Notes under the pieces: model-generated
Seen by the model: the letters and a program-made list of their open reading frames with translations, nothing else
What the model was told of the DNA's origin: nothing
The model's database searches: none
Made by a program: the position numbers and the translations under genes
Origin: Bacillaceae bacterium S4-13-56
GTDB lineage: Bacteria; Bacillota; Bacilli; Bacillales; JAWJLM01
DNA: 64,000 bases
NCBI GenBank assembly: GCA_040191315.1
Contig: JAWJLM010000011.1
Span: 32,418 to 96,417 of the forward strand
Direction of reading: 5' to 3'
Part shown: positions 55,046-63,605 of the stretch, in pieces
How the letters are laid out: each line of letters begins with the position of its first letter
Numbering within the stretch: position 1 is the first letter of the stretch

Positions 55046-56221
55046 TTAAATTTCTGATAAGAAACTGGCTCCATGCTTTGGATTTTTTACATCAAAATTT
55101 TCTGAAACAGTAGCACCAATATCAGCAAAAGTTTTACGAATTGGCAATTCTTTCCCTTTGTTTATTCCTTTATGGTAAACAATAAGTGGTACAAATTCTC
55201 TTGTGTGATCTGTTCCATGGTGTACAGGATCATTTCCATGATCGGCGGTAATGATTAGAAGGTCATCATCCTTCATTTTTTCTAGAACCTCTGGTAGTCT
55301 CTGATCGTATTCTTCTAATGCCTTTCCATAACCAATCGGATCCCTTCTATGACCATATTTCGCATCAAAATCCACTAAATTCAAGAAAGAAATTCCGCGA
55401 AACTCTTGGTCTAGAGTTTTTACCAATTGATCCATTCCATCCATATTGTCCTTTGTTCGTATGGATTGAGTAATTCCTTCTCCATCATAAATATCTGATA
55501 TTTTCCCCAATGCAATTACATCAAAGTCTTGATCTTTTAATTCGTTCAAAACCGTTCGGTCAAACGGTTTTAATGCATAATCATGACGGTTTGAGGTTCT
55601 TTCAAAATTCCCTGGTTCCCCTATAAACGGGCGTGCAATCACACGTCCAACCATATATTTTTCATCTAGCGTTAGTTCTCTTGCTATTTCACAAATTCGA
55701 TATTGCTCTTCAATGGGAATGATCTCTTCATGGGCAGCAATTTGAAGAACAGAGTCAGCTGATGTATAGACAATAAGGGAGCCTGTTTTCATGTGTTCTT
55801 CTCCGAGTTCATCAAGTATAGCTGTTCCTGATGCGGGTTTATTTCCAATAATCTTTCTCCCTGTTTTTGATTCTAGTTCTTCTATTAATTCAGGTGGAAA
55901 TCCATCTGGAAAAGTACGGAAGGGTGTTTCAATATGAAGGCCCATGATTTCCCAATGACCTGTCATTGTGTCTTTTCCGTTAGAAGCTTCTTGCATGACT
56001 GTATAGTGAGCCTTTGCCTCTCCATCTTTAAAAACACCTTTAATCTCACGGATATGGCTTAGACCTAGTCGACCCATATTTGGCATATGAAGACCACCCA
56101 TTTCCTCAGCTATATGGCCTAATGTATCTGCCCCCTTATCATTAAATTTCTCTGCATCAGGCGCCTCTCCAATACCAACTGAATCCATTACAATTAGAAA
56201 AATACGTTTAAATGGTTTCAT
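55046..56221 (-). CDS. deoB: Phosphopentomutase
   Basis: Converts (deoxy)ribose-1-phosphate to the 5-phosphate (drm in B. subtilis). Alkaline-phosphatase-fold metal ligands: [12 protein letters not shown] at the N-terminus, the phosphorylated Thr in [10 protein letters not shown], and [17 protein letters not shown]. 391 aa. First gene of the salvage cluster with punA and pdp. Confidence 0.95.
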   Translation of the reverse strand: MKPFKRIFLIVMDSVGIGEAPDAEKFNDKGADTLGHIAEEMGGLHMPNMGRLGLSHIREIKGVFKDGEAKAHYTVMQEASNGKDTMTGHWEIMGLHIETPFRTFPDGFPPELIEELESKTGRKIIGNKPASGTAILDELGEEHMKTGSLIVYTSADSVLQIAAHEEIIPIEEQYRICEIARELTLDEKYMVGRVIARPFIGEPGNFERTSNRHDYALKPFDRTVLNELKDQDFDVIALGKISDIYDGEGITQSIRTKDNMDGMDQLVKTLDQEFRGISFLNLVDFDAKYGHRRDPIGYGKALEEYDQRLPEVLEKMKDDDLLIITADHGNDPVHHGTDHTREFVPLIVYHKGINKGKELPIRKTFADIGATVSENFDVKNPKHGASFLSEI

Positions 56222-56319
56222 TTATTTCCCTCCTACTCTTTTTCTTTTTCCCGTAATCACGTGAAACTATGCCACTATCCTATCATTGAAGTAGGATGTC
56301 AGACGACTTAAAACATCAA

Positions 56320-56357
56320 AAAAATCGGCCATTTATCAAATAGTCAAATTGGCCTCT
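56320..56357 (-). terminator. Terminator after xerD
   Basis: GGCCAATTT...AAATGGCC stem on the minus strand followed by GATTTTTTTG, immediately past the xerD stop. Confidence 0.75.
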
Positions 56358-57233
56358 TTATGCCCTCGGATGGAAGGACTGATAAACATCCTTTAATCTA
56401 GCTTTTGTAACGTGTGTATATATTTGCGTGGTAGAAATATCTGCATGTCCAAGCATTTCCTGAACAGCCCTTAGATCAGCCCCATTTTCAAGTAGATGTG
56501 TAGCAAAGGAATGACGCAAGGTATGGGGTGTGATTTCTTTTTTAATGTTTTTTTCTTTGCTAAGCTCTTTAATAATTTTCCAAAACCCTTGTCTAGTAAT
56601 TGGGCGTCCTAAATGATTTAAAAACACTTTATCTGTCCGCTGTTTTTTCAGCAGATAGGGACGAGCTAATTGCAAGTATAGATCCATCGCTTCTTTAGCC
56701 ATACTGCCAACAGGAATAATTCTCTCCTTTGAGCCTTTTCCCATACATCGAACAAACCCCATTTCAAGATGCAAATCATCAAAGGTAAGTTCAACAAGCT
56801 CCGTAACTCGTAATCCAGTAGCATACATTAACTCTAGCATGGCTTTGTTTCGAATGGATAAAGGAGATTGTGTATCAATGTCTAGCAATGCTTCTACATC
56901 TTTAAATGACAGTACTTTAGGAAGTTTTCTAGCCTTTTTAGGTGTTTCCAAATGGTGACTTGGATCCTGTGAAACTCTTCCCTCTCTGAGTAAAAATTGG
57001 TGGAACGTACGAATTGCAGACAAATTCCTAGCGATAGTCGTTGCTGCTTTTCCTTGTTGATGTAAGTGTTGCAAATAATTCACAATATGATAGCGATTAA
57101 TCTCCTGAACATCTGTTACTTCTAAAAAGTTTAAATATGTACGGAGATCCCTTTTATACGACTGCAGTGTATTTTCAGAAACTCCTCTTTCAATCTGTAG
57201 ATAATGCAGAAAGTCTTGCAAAGCATCCTCCAT
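56358..57233 (-). CDS. xerD: Site-specific tyrosine recombinase XerD
   Basis: Resolves chromosome dimers at dif with its XerC-type partner (RipX in B. subtilis). N-terminal SAM-like core-binding domain (about 1-90), catalytic Arg in [13 protein letters not shown], Lys in MGKGSKER, His-x-x-Arg in [15 protein letters not shown], second His in [14 protein letters not shown] with the nucleophilic Tyr. 291 aa. Upstream neighbours yqzK and fur match the conserved order. Confidence 0.95.
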   Translation of the reverse strand: MEDALQDFLHYLQIERGVSENTLQSYKRDLRTYLNFLEVTDVQEINRYHIVNYLQHLHQQGKAATTIARNLSAIRTFHQFLLREGRVSQDPSHHLETPKKARKLPKVLSFKDVEALLDIDTQSPLSIRNKAMLELMYATGLRVTELVELTFDDLHLEMGFVRCMGKGSKERIIPVGSMAKEAMDLYLQLARPYLLKKQRTDKVFLNHLGRPITRQGFWKIIKELSKEKNIKKEITPHTLRHSFATHLLENGADLRAVQEMLGHADISTTQIYTHVTKARLKDVYQSFHPRA

Positions 57234-57239
57234 GTATCT

Positions 57240-57464
57240 CTACTCTCCTAAGCGAAAAAAAATTGACAAACGATCTAACCAAGTAGACTCGTCAGGTTGG
57301 AAAACCTTCACAACTTTACCTTGCGGCTGATCATAGCGATGCAATTGTTCATATTCTTTATGAATCATTTGTAAACCAATATAAAAAATTAAAGTACATA
57401 CCATAAATAAAATAAATATTTTTAACATATCTGCGATAGAAACCAACCACTTGGACATAGGCAT
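57240..57464 (-). CDS. yqzK: YqzK-like small membrane protein (DUF4227 type)
   Basis: 74 aa with one transmembrane helix at about residues 13-33 and a soluble C-terminal tail ending WLDRLSIFFRLGE. AGGAGA precedes the start. Between fur and xerD as in B. subtilis. Function unknown. The 170 bp to fur hold only an imperfect AT-rich terminator-like repeat near 57590-57618. Confidence 0.72.
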   Translation of the reverse strand: MPMSKWLVSIADMLKIFILFMVCTLIFYIGLQMIHKEYEQLHRYDQPQGKVVKVFQPDESTWLDRLSIFFRLGE

Positions 57465-57634
57465 ATCTCTCCTTTTTACTACAAAGATATGCCAAAACTA
57501 GTCCAGTTTATACACCCAAACTTAGAAAATAGTTCCATCTTAAAAGTATATCATTTCTCCTATTTTGTAAATACATTAACAAAAAGGAAAAAACCTCCTT
57601 CTCAATCTAGAAAAAGGCTTTAATTAAATGTATT

Positions 57635-58090
57635 TTAGGCTTTTACTAATTCTTTTACTTGGCATTTTTTACAGATTCCATGAAAAGTTAAGCGGTGGTC
57701 CTTGACCTGGAAACCCCACTCGTTTTCCACAATTTTTTCAACATCACTTAATAAGTCTTCTTCAATCTCTACAACGGAGCCACATTCAATACACACTAAA
57801 TGATGGTGGAAATGCTCTGCACCTTCTTTTCGAAGATCATAACGGGAAACTCCATCACCAAAATTTATCTTGTCAACAATTTTCAATTCAGACAACAGTT
57901 CCAATGTGCGATAAACAGTTGCTAACCCAATCTCTGGCGCCTTCTCTTTCACGAGGAGGTAAACATCTTCTGCGCTTAAATGATCTTTTTCATTCTCAAG
58001 TAGTACACGAACTGTCGCTTCTCGTTGGGGTGTTAACTTGTAGCTTTGCGCATGTAACTGTTTCTTGATTCTATCTATTCTATGTTCCAT
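57635..58090 (-). CDS. fur: Ferric uptake regulator Fur
   Basis: Iron-responsive repressor. Winged-helix N-terminus (YKLTPQREATVRVL, GLATVYRTLELLSEL), metal-site HHH near residue 85 and two structural zinc CxxC motifs (CIECG, CKKC). 151 aa from the ATG at 58090, which follows GGGAGG; the frame start at 58114 lies upstream of that SD. A Fur/PerR-like box is about 85 bp upstream. Confidence 0.96.
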   Translation of the reverse strand: MEHRIDRIKKQLHAQSYKLTPQREATVRVLLENEKDHLSAEDVYLLVKEKAPEIGLATVYRTLELLSELKIVDKINFGDGVSRYDLRKEGAEHFHHHLVCIECGSVVEIEEDLLSDVEKIVENEWGFQVKDHRLTFHGICKKCQVKELVKA

Positions 58091-58171
58091 GCCATAACCT
58101 CCCTCGCATTCCACTTACATTATAATCAGACATGAAACTAGTGTCAAATTAAAATTATTTTAATCTATTGT

Positions 58172-58186
58172 ATATAATTATTATCA
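58172..58186. promoter_or_regulatory. Fur/PerR-type box upstream of fur
   Basis: ATATAATTATTATCA matches both the PerR (TTATAATnATTATAA) and Fur (TGATAATnATTATCA) 7-1-7 boxes with two mismatches each. PerR controls fur in B. subtilis. The region is very AT-rich, which lowers confidence. Confidence 0.4.
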
Positions 58187-58199
58187 ATTAATAATTAAA

Positions 58200-58838
58200 T
58201 TAATTAATGATTAAGGAGACAATTGATTTCATTGCCTGCGAGGACAAATAGGCTTCGATTCCCGCAGCAATTACCACAACCCCTCCAATTAACGCAAACA
58301 ATGTTACATATCTCATAAATGGTGGTAACAGGGGCTGCTTAAGTCTTTTGGCAAAGAGGTTTTGCATAAGAGTATATGAAAAAATCATCGCTAGGCTTGC
58401 TGCTAAAATAAATACGGGGATTAACAAAACATTTTGTAGAGCAACGGATCCAGAGGCTAATAAAAATCCATGCCATCCCATCTGATTAACTAGAAAACCT
58501 ACTGTAAAACCGACAACAAGACCCTTCACAAACAAAATAAACCAAATAACTGGCATACCTATAATTGATAAACCTAATATAAAAATGAGCAACAAAGTTT
58601 TCAAATTATACATAGCACTCATTTGGAACAGAGTATGAGTTGAGAAAACGGGTTCTTTCAGAACATCTTGAAAAAATTGCTCTAAATAAAAAGATAAATC
58701 CTGTTTCTGTATAAATCCCATACTGTTAACTAAAACTGCTCCAAAAATAATCCCCATTAAAAATAGGATAGTAGTAAATAAGTAAAAGGTAGCGTATTGC
58801 CTCATATGGTGTTGTATCGGATTCGCTTTTAGCTCCAT
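58200..58838 (-). CDS. spoIIM: Stage II sporulation protein M
   Basis: Mother-cell membrane protein of the SpoIIDMP engulfment complex, which removes septal peptidoglycan. 212 aa with about five helices and the family segment FILGLSIIGMPVIWFILFVKG (about 94-114). The ATG at 58838 lies 6 bp after AGGAGG; the ATG at 58844 would abut it. Confidence 0.93.
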   Translation of the reverse strand: MELKANPIQHHMRQYATFYLFTTILFLMGIIFGAVLVNSMGFIQKQDLSFYLEQFFQDVLKEPVFSTHTLFQMSAMYNLKTLLLIFILGLSIIGMPVIWFILFVKGLVVGFTVGFLVNQMGWHGFLLASGSVALQNVLLIPVFILAASLAMIFSYTLMQNLFAKRLKQPLLPPFMRYVTLFALIGGVVVIAAGIEAYLSSQAMKSIVSLIIN

Positions 58839-58905
58839 GGTCATCCTCCTAGCTTGTTCAAACTCTATGTTTTACTCTATGAAGAACAAACTAGAAATAG
58901 ACCTG

Positions 58906-58995
58906 TTACTTCGATTGATTTATTTTGCCGTATTTTTCCCAACCGCCTGCAATTAAGTCTAACTCTCCATTACGCATCTTAATAATCACATCCAA
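58906..58995 (-). pseudogene. Possible C-terminal remnant of an EndoQ/YqxK-like gene
   Basis: A 29-codon open segment without a start, encoding LDVIIKMRNGELDLIAGGWEKYGKINQSK-type sequence split here by residue groups LDVIIKMRNG, ELDLIAGGWE and KYGKINQSK. Its Gly-Gly...KYGKI ending resembles, from memory, the C-terminus of the PHP-type YqxK/EndoQ-like proteins coded at this spot in relatives. Just upstream lies repeat copy A4. If right, the gene was almost wholly deleted. The rest of the 250-bp spoIIM-nudF gap holds nothing else. Confidence 0.35.
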
Positions 58996-59020
58996 GTTTA
59001 AATATAAGAATGATAAAATA

Positions 59021-59066
59021 AGACTTCAATCAGTGGCCGTCCCCCACTGATTGAAGTTTCACTTTT
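59021..59066. repeat. Dispersed repeat family A, copy 4 (palindromic short form)
   Basis: AGACTTCAATCAGTGG (59021-59036) and CCACTGATTGAAGTTT (59044-59059) form a near-perfect hairpin; the sequence is the family A end facing its own inverted copy, followed by CACTTT. Confidence 0.75.
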
Positions 59067-59100
59067 TGCAAGGAACAATGGGAGCATTGGTAGACAGCAT

Positions 59101-59646
59101 TTATATCAATCCTTTAGCCTCCGCATATATGAGAGCATACTCTGTTTTTGCATCTCGAATCTTCTCTTGCCTTTTCCATTCTTTCGCTTCATCAAGCGCG
59201 GCATAATATATATCGATAAACTCATCTTCATCTCCCGGTCTACTGTTTTCAACAGGAAATACATTCTTTGCAAGATAGATATGGATCAATTCATCCGCAA
59301 ATCCAGGAGAAGTATAAAAGGAAGTAATATAACTCCATTCACCTGATTGTAATCCCGTTTCTTCCTCTAACTCCCTTTTTGCGGATGAAAGAGGGTCCTC
59401 TCCTTTCTCTAACTTACCAGCAGGAATTTCAATTAAACTTCTTTCTAACGGCTTCCGATATTGTTCAACCATGATTATTTTATTGTCTGAAGTGACCGCT
59501 ATGACAGCAACGGCACCTGGGTGTTTCACAATCTCTCTTTTTGACCTATTTCCATCAGGAAGTTCCACTTCATCTATCTGAAGTGAAATGACTTTTCCTT
59601 CAAAGATTTTATCCGTATGTAATGTTTTTTCTTCGTATTTATTCAT
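59101..59646 (-). CDS. nudF: ADP-ribose pyrophosphatase (Nudix)
   Basis: Hydrolyses ADP-ribose to AMP and ribose-5-phosphate. The Nudix box GX5EX7REUXEEXGU is complete as GKLEKGEDPLSSAKRELEEE followed by TGL (about residues 77-99). 181 aa. Divergent from yqkF. Confidence 0.93.
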   Translation of the reverse strand: MNKYEEKTLHTDKIFEGKVISLQIDEVELPDGNRSKREIVKHPGAVAVIAVTSDNKIIMVEQYRKPLERSLIEIPAGKLEKGEDPLSSAKRELEEETGLQSGEWSYITSFYTSPGFADELIHIYLAKNVFPVENSRPGDEDEFIDIYYAALDEAKEWKRQEKIRDAKTEYALIYAEAKGLI

Positions 59647-59718
59647 CGAAACATTTCCCCTTTCATCTTAGTTAGTTTACCATAGGTAAGAGAAATTCAT
59701 GAATGGGGGGGGATTCTA

Positions 59719-60639
59719 GTGAGAAAAAGAAAATTAGGTTATTCTGATTTACATTTATCAGAAGTAAGCTTAGGTTGTATGAATCTTGGCACAGATTTTT
59801 CCAAGTCAACAGCCATTATAGACAGAGCGCTAGATTCAGGGATTAATTTTTTAGACACTGCTGATTTGTATGACAAAGGAGAAAACGAAAAAATAGTAGG
59901 AAAAGCTATAAAAGGACGACGCGACCAACTAATCATAGCAACGAAAGTAGGTAATCGGTGGGAAGAAGGCCGTGATGGTTGGTTTTGGGATCCATCTAAA
60001 AAATATATTAAGGAAGAGGCTAAACAAAGTCTCCAACGCCTTGGAATCGATTATATCGATTTATACCAACTTCATGGGGGGACTATCGACGATCCTATCG
60101 AGGAAACCATAGAGGCTTTTGAAGAATTAAAGCAAGAAGGCTACATTAGATACTATGGAATTTCATCTATCCGGCCTAATGTCATTAAAAGATTTGTTGA
60201 AAAGTCATCTATTACAAGTGTGATGATGCAGTATAGTATGTTTGACCGGAGACCGGAGGAAGAAATGCTTGAATTTCTTAACAAAAATGAAATTGGAGTC
60301 CTTGCGCGTGGACCTCTTACTAAAGGAATGTTAAGTGCAGCAGGAAGTTTAAAAATTCAAGACAAAGGGAGAGATGGATTTTTAGATTATTCCTATGATG
60401 AATTGGTAAACATGAGCGAACAGCTTCACGACTATGCAACCGCAACTCGAAATATGAATGCACTTGCTCTTCAATATGTTCTTGAACATCCAGCTATAAC
60501 ATCAGCTGTTTTTGGCGCAAGTACTGTTGACCAATTAGAAGAAAATCTAGGATTTTTAAATGCGGAAACCTTAGATGAATTGACCTATCAAAAGTTAAAA
60601 CAAATAACGAAACCCATAGTATACAAACAGCATCGGTAG
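59719..60639 (+). CDS. yqkF: Aldo/keto reductase YqkF
   Basis: NADPH-dependent TIM-barrel oxidoreductase. Catalytic Asp/Tyr in LDTADLYDKGENE (about residues 44-56), Lys in IATKVGNRW, and the GIDYIDLYQLHG strand; C-terminal NADPH site (AVFGASTVDQLEENL). 306 aa. GTG start after a G7 SD. Physiological substrate unknown. Confidence 0.9.
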   Translation: MRKRKLGYSDLHLSEVSLGCMNLGTDFSKSTAIIDRALDSGINFLDTADLYDKGENEKIVGKAIKGRRDQLIIATKVGNRWEEGRDGWFWDPSKKYIKEEAKQSLQRLGIDYIDLYQLHGGTIDDPIEETIEAFEELKQEGYIRYYGISSIRPNVIKRFVEKSSITSVMMQYSMFDRRPEEEMLEFLNKNEIGVLARGPLTKGMLSAAGSLKIQDKGRDGFLDYSYDELVNMSEQLHDYATATRNMNALALQYVLEHPAITSAVFGASTVDQLEENLGFLNAETLDELTYQKLKQITKPIVYKQHR

Positions 60640-60684
60640 ATATAAATAGGGGACACCAACCTACCCACTTCAGCTCGTTCCAAC

Positions 60685-60732
60685 AAAAAAAGATGATTCC
60701 TCAAACTAAATAAGGGGAATCATCTTTTTTCT
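60685..60732. terminator. Bidirectional terminator between yqkF and yqkE
   Basis: AAAAAGATGATTCC / GGAATCATCTTTTTT with an AT-rich loop; nearly the same stem as the fni terminator at 6150. Confidence 0.85.
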
Positions 60733-60772
60733 TTTGTTCCATTATGGATAAAATAACTTTTATTTTACTTCC

Positions 60773-61018
60773 TTATTTAAAGCTTTTCCAGTCTAGATTA
60801 CTGTCATTTAATAGCTCTTCAAAACTTTTATTCGCTTCCTTTTTTCTCTTTTCTTCTAATTTTCTTCTTTGTTCTTCCTCTTCTTGTCTTTCTTTTTCAT
60901 CTTTTAGTTCCTTCTTTTTATTTTGAAGTTGCTTGACTAAATCTTGATCTAGCCAATCTTTCAATACCGGCTGTTCTTCTCTTTTTTTAGGACTACCTTT
61001 AACAGATTTTTTTATCAA
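60773..61018 (-). CDS. yqkE: YqkE-like charged protein (DUF3886 type)
   Basis: 81 residues, extremely rich in Lys and Glu with a predicted coiled coil (about 30-65, LQNKKKELKDEKERQEEEEQ) and a C-terminal NDSNLDWKSFK. Start probably the TTG at 61018, which overlaps the yqkB stop (TTGA) 8 bp after AGGAGG; the ATG at 61024 is too close to the SD. Function unknown. Confidence 0.72.
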   Translation of the reverse strand: MIKKSVKGSPKKREEQPVLKDWLDQDLVKQLQNKKKELKDEKERQEEEEQRRKLEEKRKKEANKSFEELLNDSNLDWKSFK

Positions 61019-61341
61019 TTCCATTCCCTCCTAATGATTTGCAAACGAGGATTCAATATCCGATTAGGACTGGTAAGCATATAATGCTGATTATTTTTTT
61101 TCACAGTCATCTCTTCATCAAAAAACACAGCTTGGTCCTTGAAAATGTAGGTTGGAATACCCTCTGGCTGTTCCACTTTCTCTTCCTGTGGGAGGCCACC
61201 TGAAGAAATCACGAGTAAAGGTACCCCGTTCACCCCACAACCACATTCATCGGTATCATAAACAAGCTTGAGGCACAGGCTTTCGCCATTGATCATCTGA
61301 TTGATATCTGATTGAACTTCTTCTGTTATATTTAATTTCAT
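61015..61341 (-). CDS. yqkB: HesB/IscA-like protein YqkB
   Basis: 108-residue protein of the Fe-S biosynthesis fold. The conserved cysteines lie in DTDECGCGVNG near residues 31-40, but the C-terminal CGC of true A-type carriers is absent, as usual for YqkB. GAGGAGG precedes the ATG. Overlaps yqkE. Confidence 0.82.
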   Translation of the reverse strand: MKLNITEEVQSDINQMINGESLCLKLVYDTDECGCGVNGVPLLVISSGGLPQEEKVEQPEGIPTYIFKDQAVFFDEEMTVKKNNQHYMLTSPNRILNPRLQIIRREWN

Positions 61342-61531
61342 AGAAGTACCTCCTCGATAGTTCTATTGTATAGAAAAGCTTTACCTTCTTTCATTCCCTA
61401 ACCTGCACAAAAACTTTCCATTTTTTTGTGCGTATTGCACGATTTTCCACTATAATTTCAATTTTTCATAGGAAACATAAGTATTCATTATTATACTAAA
61501 ACTAGATCTTAAAAAAGGAGTGTTGTTTTCC

Positions 61532-61771
61532 ATGGAATTAACTGTACTTAAACCTATTTTTGCAGAATCAGCTAGCCAACTAGTTCAAGAAGCTAGTCAA
61601 TTCACTAGTACTATCCTTCTAAAAAAGGACCATTGGGTCATTGATGCAAAAAGTCTCCTTGGTGTAATTGCTTTATCCTTACAACCTGGTCAAAAAGTTG
61701 AAATTGAAGTAAAGGGTGAAGATGTTGATGCTATTCAACAAGCCTTTTTAAAAACTGGTTTATTTCAATAA
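61532..61771 (+). CDS. HPr-family protein lacking the active-site histidine
   Basis: 79 residues with an HPr fold pattern: strand-helix LVQEASQFTSTILLKK and the regulatory segment KSLLGVIALSLQPGQKVEI, which keeps the equivalent of Ser46. The phosphorylation-site motif HARPA is replaced by FAESA (Phe for His15, Glu for Arg17, Ser for Pro18), so PEP-dependent transfer is not expected. It is neither ordinary HPr nor Crh (Gln15). AAGGAG lies 11 bp before the ATG. Its stop overlaps repeat A5. Confidence 0.8.
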   Translation: MELTVLKPIFAESASQLVQEASQFTSTILLKKDHWVIDAKSLLGVIALSLQPGQKVEIEVKGEDVDAIQQAFLKTGLFQ

Positions 61772-61999
61772 AGTGAAACTTTATCAGTGGCCGTCCCCAC
61801 TGATTATTAGCACCCACGGGTATGACCTAAAGGCCCTTGAACCAATCGAACATTTACTGGCAGTTTATCCCCCACCTACTCTTTTCGTTTCACTTAAGAC
61901 TTGAGGCGGGGGTATTACTCCCATGAAAATAAAACATTAAATTTTTTCATCCTTGTTGGTGAAGCTGCTTCATGGTTGCTGCCGTTCACGCGAGATAAA
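61769..61999 (+). repeat. Dispersed repeat family A, copy 5 (full length)
   Basis: About 230 bp with the complete set of family A landmarks (AAAGTGAAACTTTATCAGTGG, TATGACCTAAAGGCCCTTGAA, CCCCCACCTACTCTTTTCG, TTCATCCTTGTTGGTGAAGC, CCGTTCACGCGAGATAAA). The 290 bp between the HPr-like gene and ypjP hold this and a terminator. Confidence 0.85.
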
Positions 62000-62026
62000 T
62001 GGCTCTAATTCTTTATAAAAGTTTAA

Positions 62027-62060
62027 GAAACCCGTCATCACTTAAGATGACGGGTCTTTA
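62027..62060 (-). terminator. Terminator after ypjP
   Basis: AACCCGTCATC / GATGACGGGT stem with short loop ACTTAA-type and TCTTTATT on one side, TTTCTTAAAC on the other. Confidence 0.8.
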
Positions 62061-62065
62061 TTCTC

Positions 62066-62686
62066 TTAAGACATCCATTTAGGTGGTGTGTTTTTATCCC
62101 AATAAATTTCTCCTAATGGATAATGCGTTTCAAAATGATCGGTACTCATGTGATAATGAAAATTAAACCAATATCCCTCTTGTGGTCTTAAATCTCTACG
62201 AACATGAAATCGTGTAACATCTTGATTCGTTTGATAATTATAAAGATGGAATATCCTTTCCCCATATCCTTGTGATGGCTCTTCAGAAATCCCGTAATAT
62301 ACCAATTCTTTTTCATCTATGTTTTGAATAATCATGCTTAAGACATCTTCAATTGAAGGCATAATCTCTGCCAAAAATTCTTCTTCAATTTGATTTGCAA
62401 TACGCGGGCCAAGTTTAGAAATAGTTTGTAGCTTTGCCTGTTCAGATAATGCATGTACAAGCATTTCATTGGAATCTATTACCTCTCGTTCTTCCGATCC
62501 TTTTACACTTATTTCCCGTTGTTCACTTTCAGAATCTAACCTTTCCTCACCCATGTTAGAGGATTTTGAGGTTGCTTTATCATTGTTATCAGCATTCACA
62601 GTCAAGTAAGTTGGTGGAACGTACATTCCTAAGGTCATGATCGTAATTAAAACAACTGAGATCTTCTTCATCCAAAGTTTCATCAT
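62066..62686 (-). CDS. ypjP: YpjP-like secreted protein
   Basis: 206 aa with a signal peptide (about 1-31), a Ser/Glu-rich variable segment to about residue 70, then the conserved domain (ISKLGPRIANQIEEEF, YWFNFHYHMSTDHFETHYPLGEIYWDKNTPPKW). This ending is the YpjP family hallmark. Function unknown. GGGGAG precedes the ATG. Confidence 0.8.
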   Translation of the reverse strand: MMKLWMKKISVVLITIMTLGMYVPPTYLTVNADNNDKATSKSSNMGEERLDSESEQREISVKGSEEREVIDSNEMLVHALSEQAKLQTISKLGPRIANQIEEEFLAEIMPSIEDVLSMIIQNIDEKELVYYGISEEPSQGYGERIFHLYNYQTNQDVTRFHVRRDLRPQEGYWFNFHYHMSTDHFETHYPLGEIYWDKNTPPKWMS

Positions 62687-62785
62687 CTGTGCTCCCCATT
62701 TATACTTATTTTAAATTTTATAGCTTTTTGGAAGAAAAGTCTATGAATCTACTTAAAAAAAGAGTTGATTTTCTATTGGTAACCC

Positions 62786-62968
62786 TTATCCAACCTGTTT
62801 TAATTCAGCCGCTGCTTTCGGTTCATCCAATTGTGGAGCAATACGATAATACAAGTAGGTTCCGGCTAGGACCAATTCCTGTAATAATATGGTCATCACA
62901 AGGGTGGGAAAATATGCACTGATACTGACTGTGGCTGACGAAATAAGCATTCCTAGATTGAATTTCAT
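62786..62968 (-). pseudogene. Probable 5'-truncated membrane protein fragment
   Basis: 60 residues starting MKFNLGMLISSATVSIS with a hydrophobic helix (TLVMTILLQELVLAGTYLYY) and a hydrophilic tail (RIAPQLDEPKAAAELKQVG). No SD precedes any start, and repeat copy A6 begins about 18 bp upstream. The family is unknown to me; it could be the end of a larger membrane protein cut by the repeat. Confidence 0.4.
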
Positions 62969-62985
62969 TGCATGAAGCCATATAA

Positions 62986-63203
62986 GAAACTTCAATCAGT
63001 GTCTGTCTCCCATTGATTGTTAGCACTTGAGAGTATGACCTAAAGGTCCTGAGCCAATCGGACATTTGCGGTCAGTTTATCCTCCACCTACTCTTTTCGT
63101 TTCACTTAAGACTTGTGGGAGTATTACTCCCACAAAAATAAAACATTAAATTTTTCATCCTTGTTGGTGGAGCTTGCTTCATGCCCGTTCATACGGGATA
63201 AAA
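62986..63203 (+). repeat. Dispersed repeat family A, copy 6
   Basis: About 218 bp: GAAACTTCAATCAGTGT, TATGACCTAAAGGTCCTGAGCC, CCTCCACCTACTCTTTTCG, TTCATCCTTGTTGGTGGAGC and CCCGTTCATACGGGATAAA. Confidence 0.85.
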
Positions 63204-63302
63204 ACTGTGGGCTGTAGAGAAGAAGAAAAGGAAATTACATTCATAATTTGAAAATAGCTTGAGATACTAAAACTCAAGTCTAATATTTGTGAGGTGTTCT
63301 AC

Positions 63303-63605
63303 ATGAGCGAAAAAGATAAGAAATATACTGACTTTTCAAATGTGGAGGCTCAACGAAACTTCCTGACTTCTGAAGAATTCCCAGAAGGACCTTTTGGTTC
63401 ATCGATCAATAAAGATAAGCCAGTTGAGAATAAGGAAACACCTTGGGAGGAAGAACAACAGTTCTACAGTAACTTCACTTATGAAAACCGCAATCTACAT
63501 GAAGACCTTCCAAGACAATTTCCAGGAGCCCACCCTACACATGATGATAAAAATAAGGAAACAGAATCGCCTTATGATGATGCTCCAAACAAAGGAAATA
63601 CCTGA
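63303..63605 (+). CDS. Small hydrophilic protein, DUF3905-like; stop supplied by a mobile-element end
   Basis: 100 residues, acidic, beginning MSEKDKKYTDFSNVEAQRN and containing EEFPEGPFGS, NKETPWEEEQ and LPRQFPGAHPTHDD. From memory it resembles DUF3905 proteins of Bacillaceae; function unknown. GAGGTG lies 7 bp before the ATG at 63303. The TGA stop is the first part of the IS200/IS605-like end at 63602, so the native C-terminus may have been altered. Confidence 0.6.
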   Translation: MSEKDKKYTDFSNVEAQRNFLTSEEFPEGPFGSSINKDKPVENKETPWEEEQQFYSNFTYENRNLHEDLPRQFPGAHPTHDDKNKETESPYDDAPNKGNT

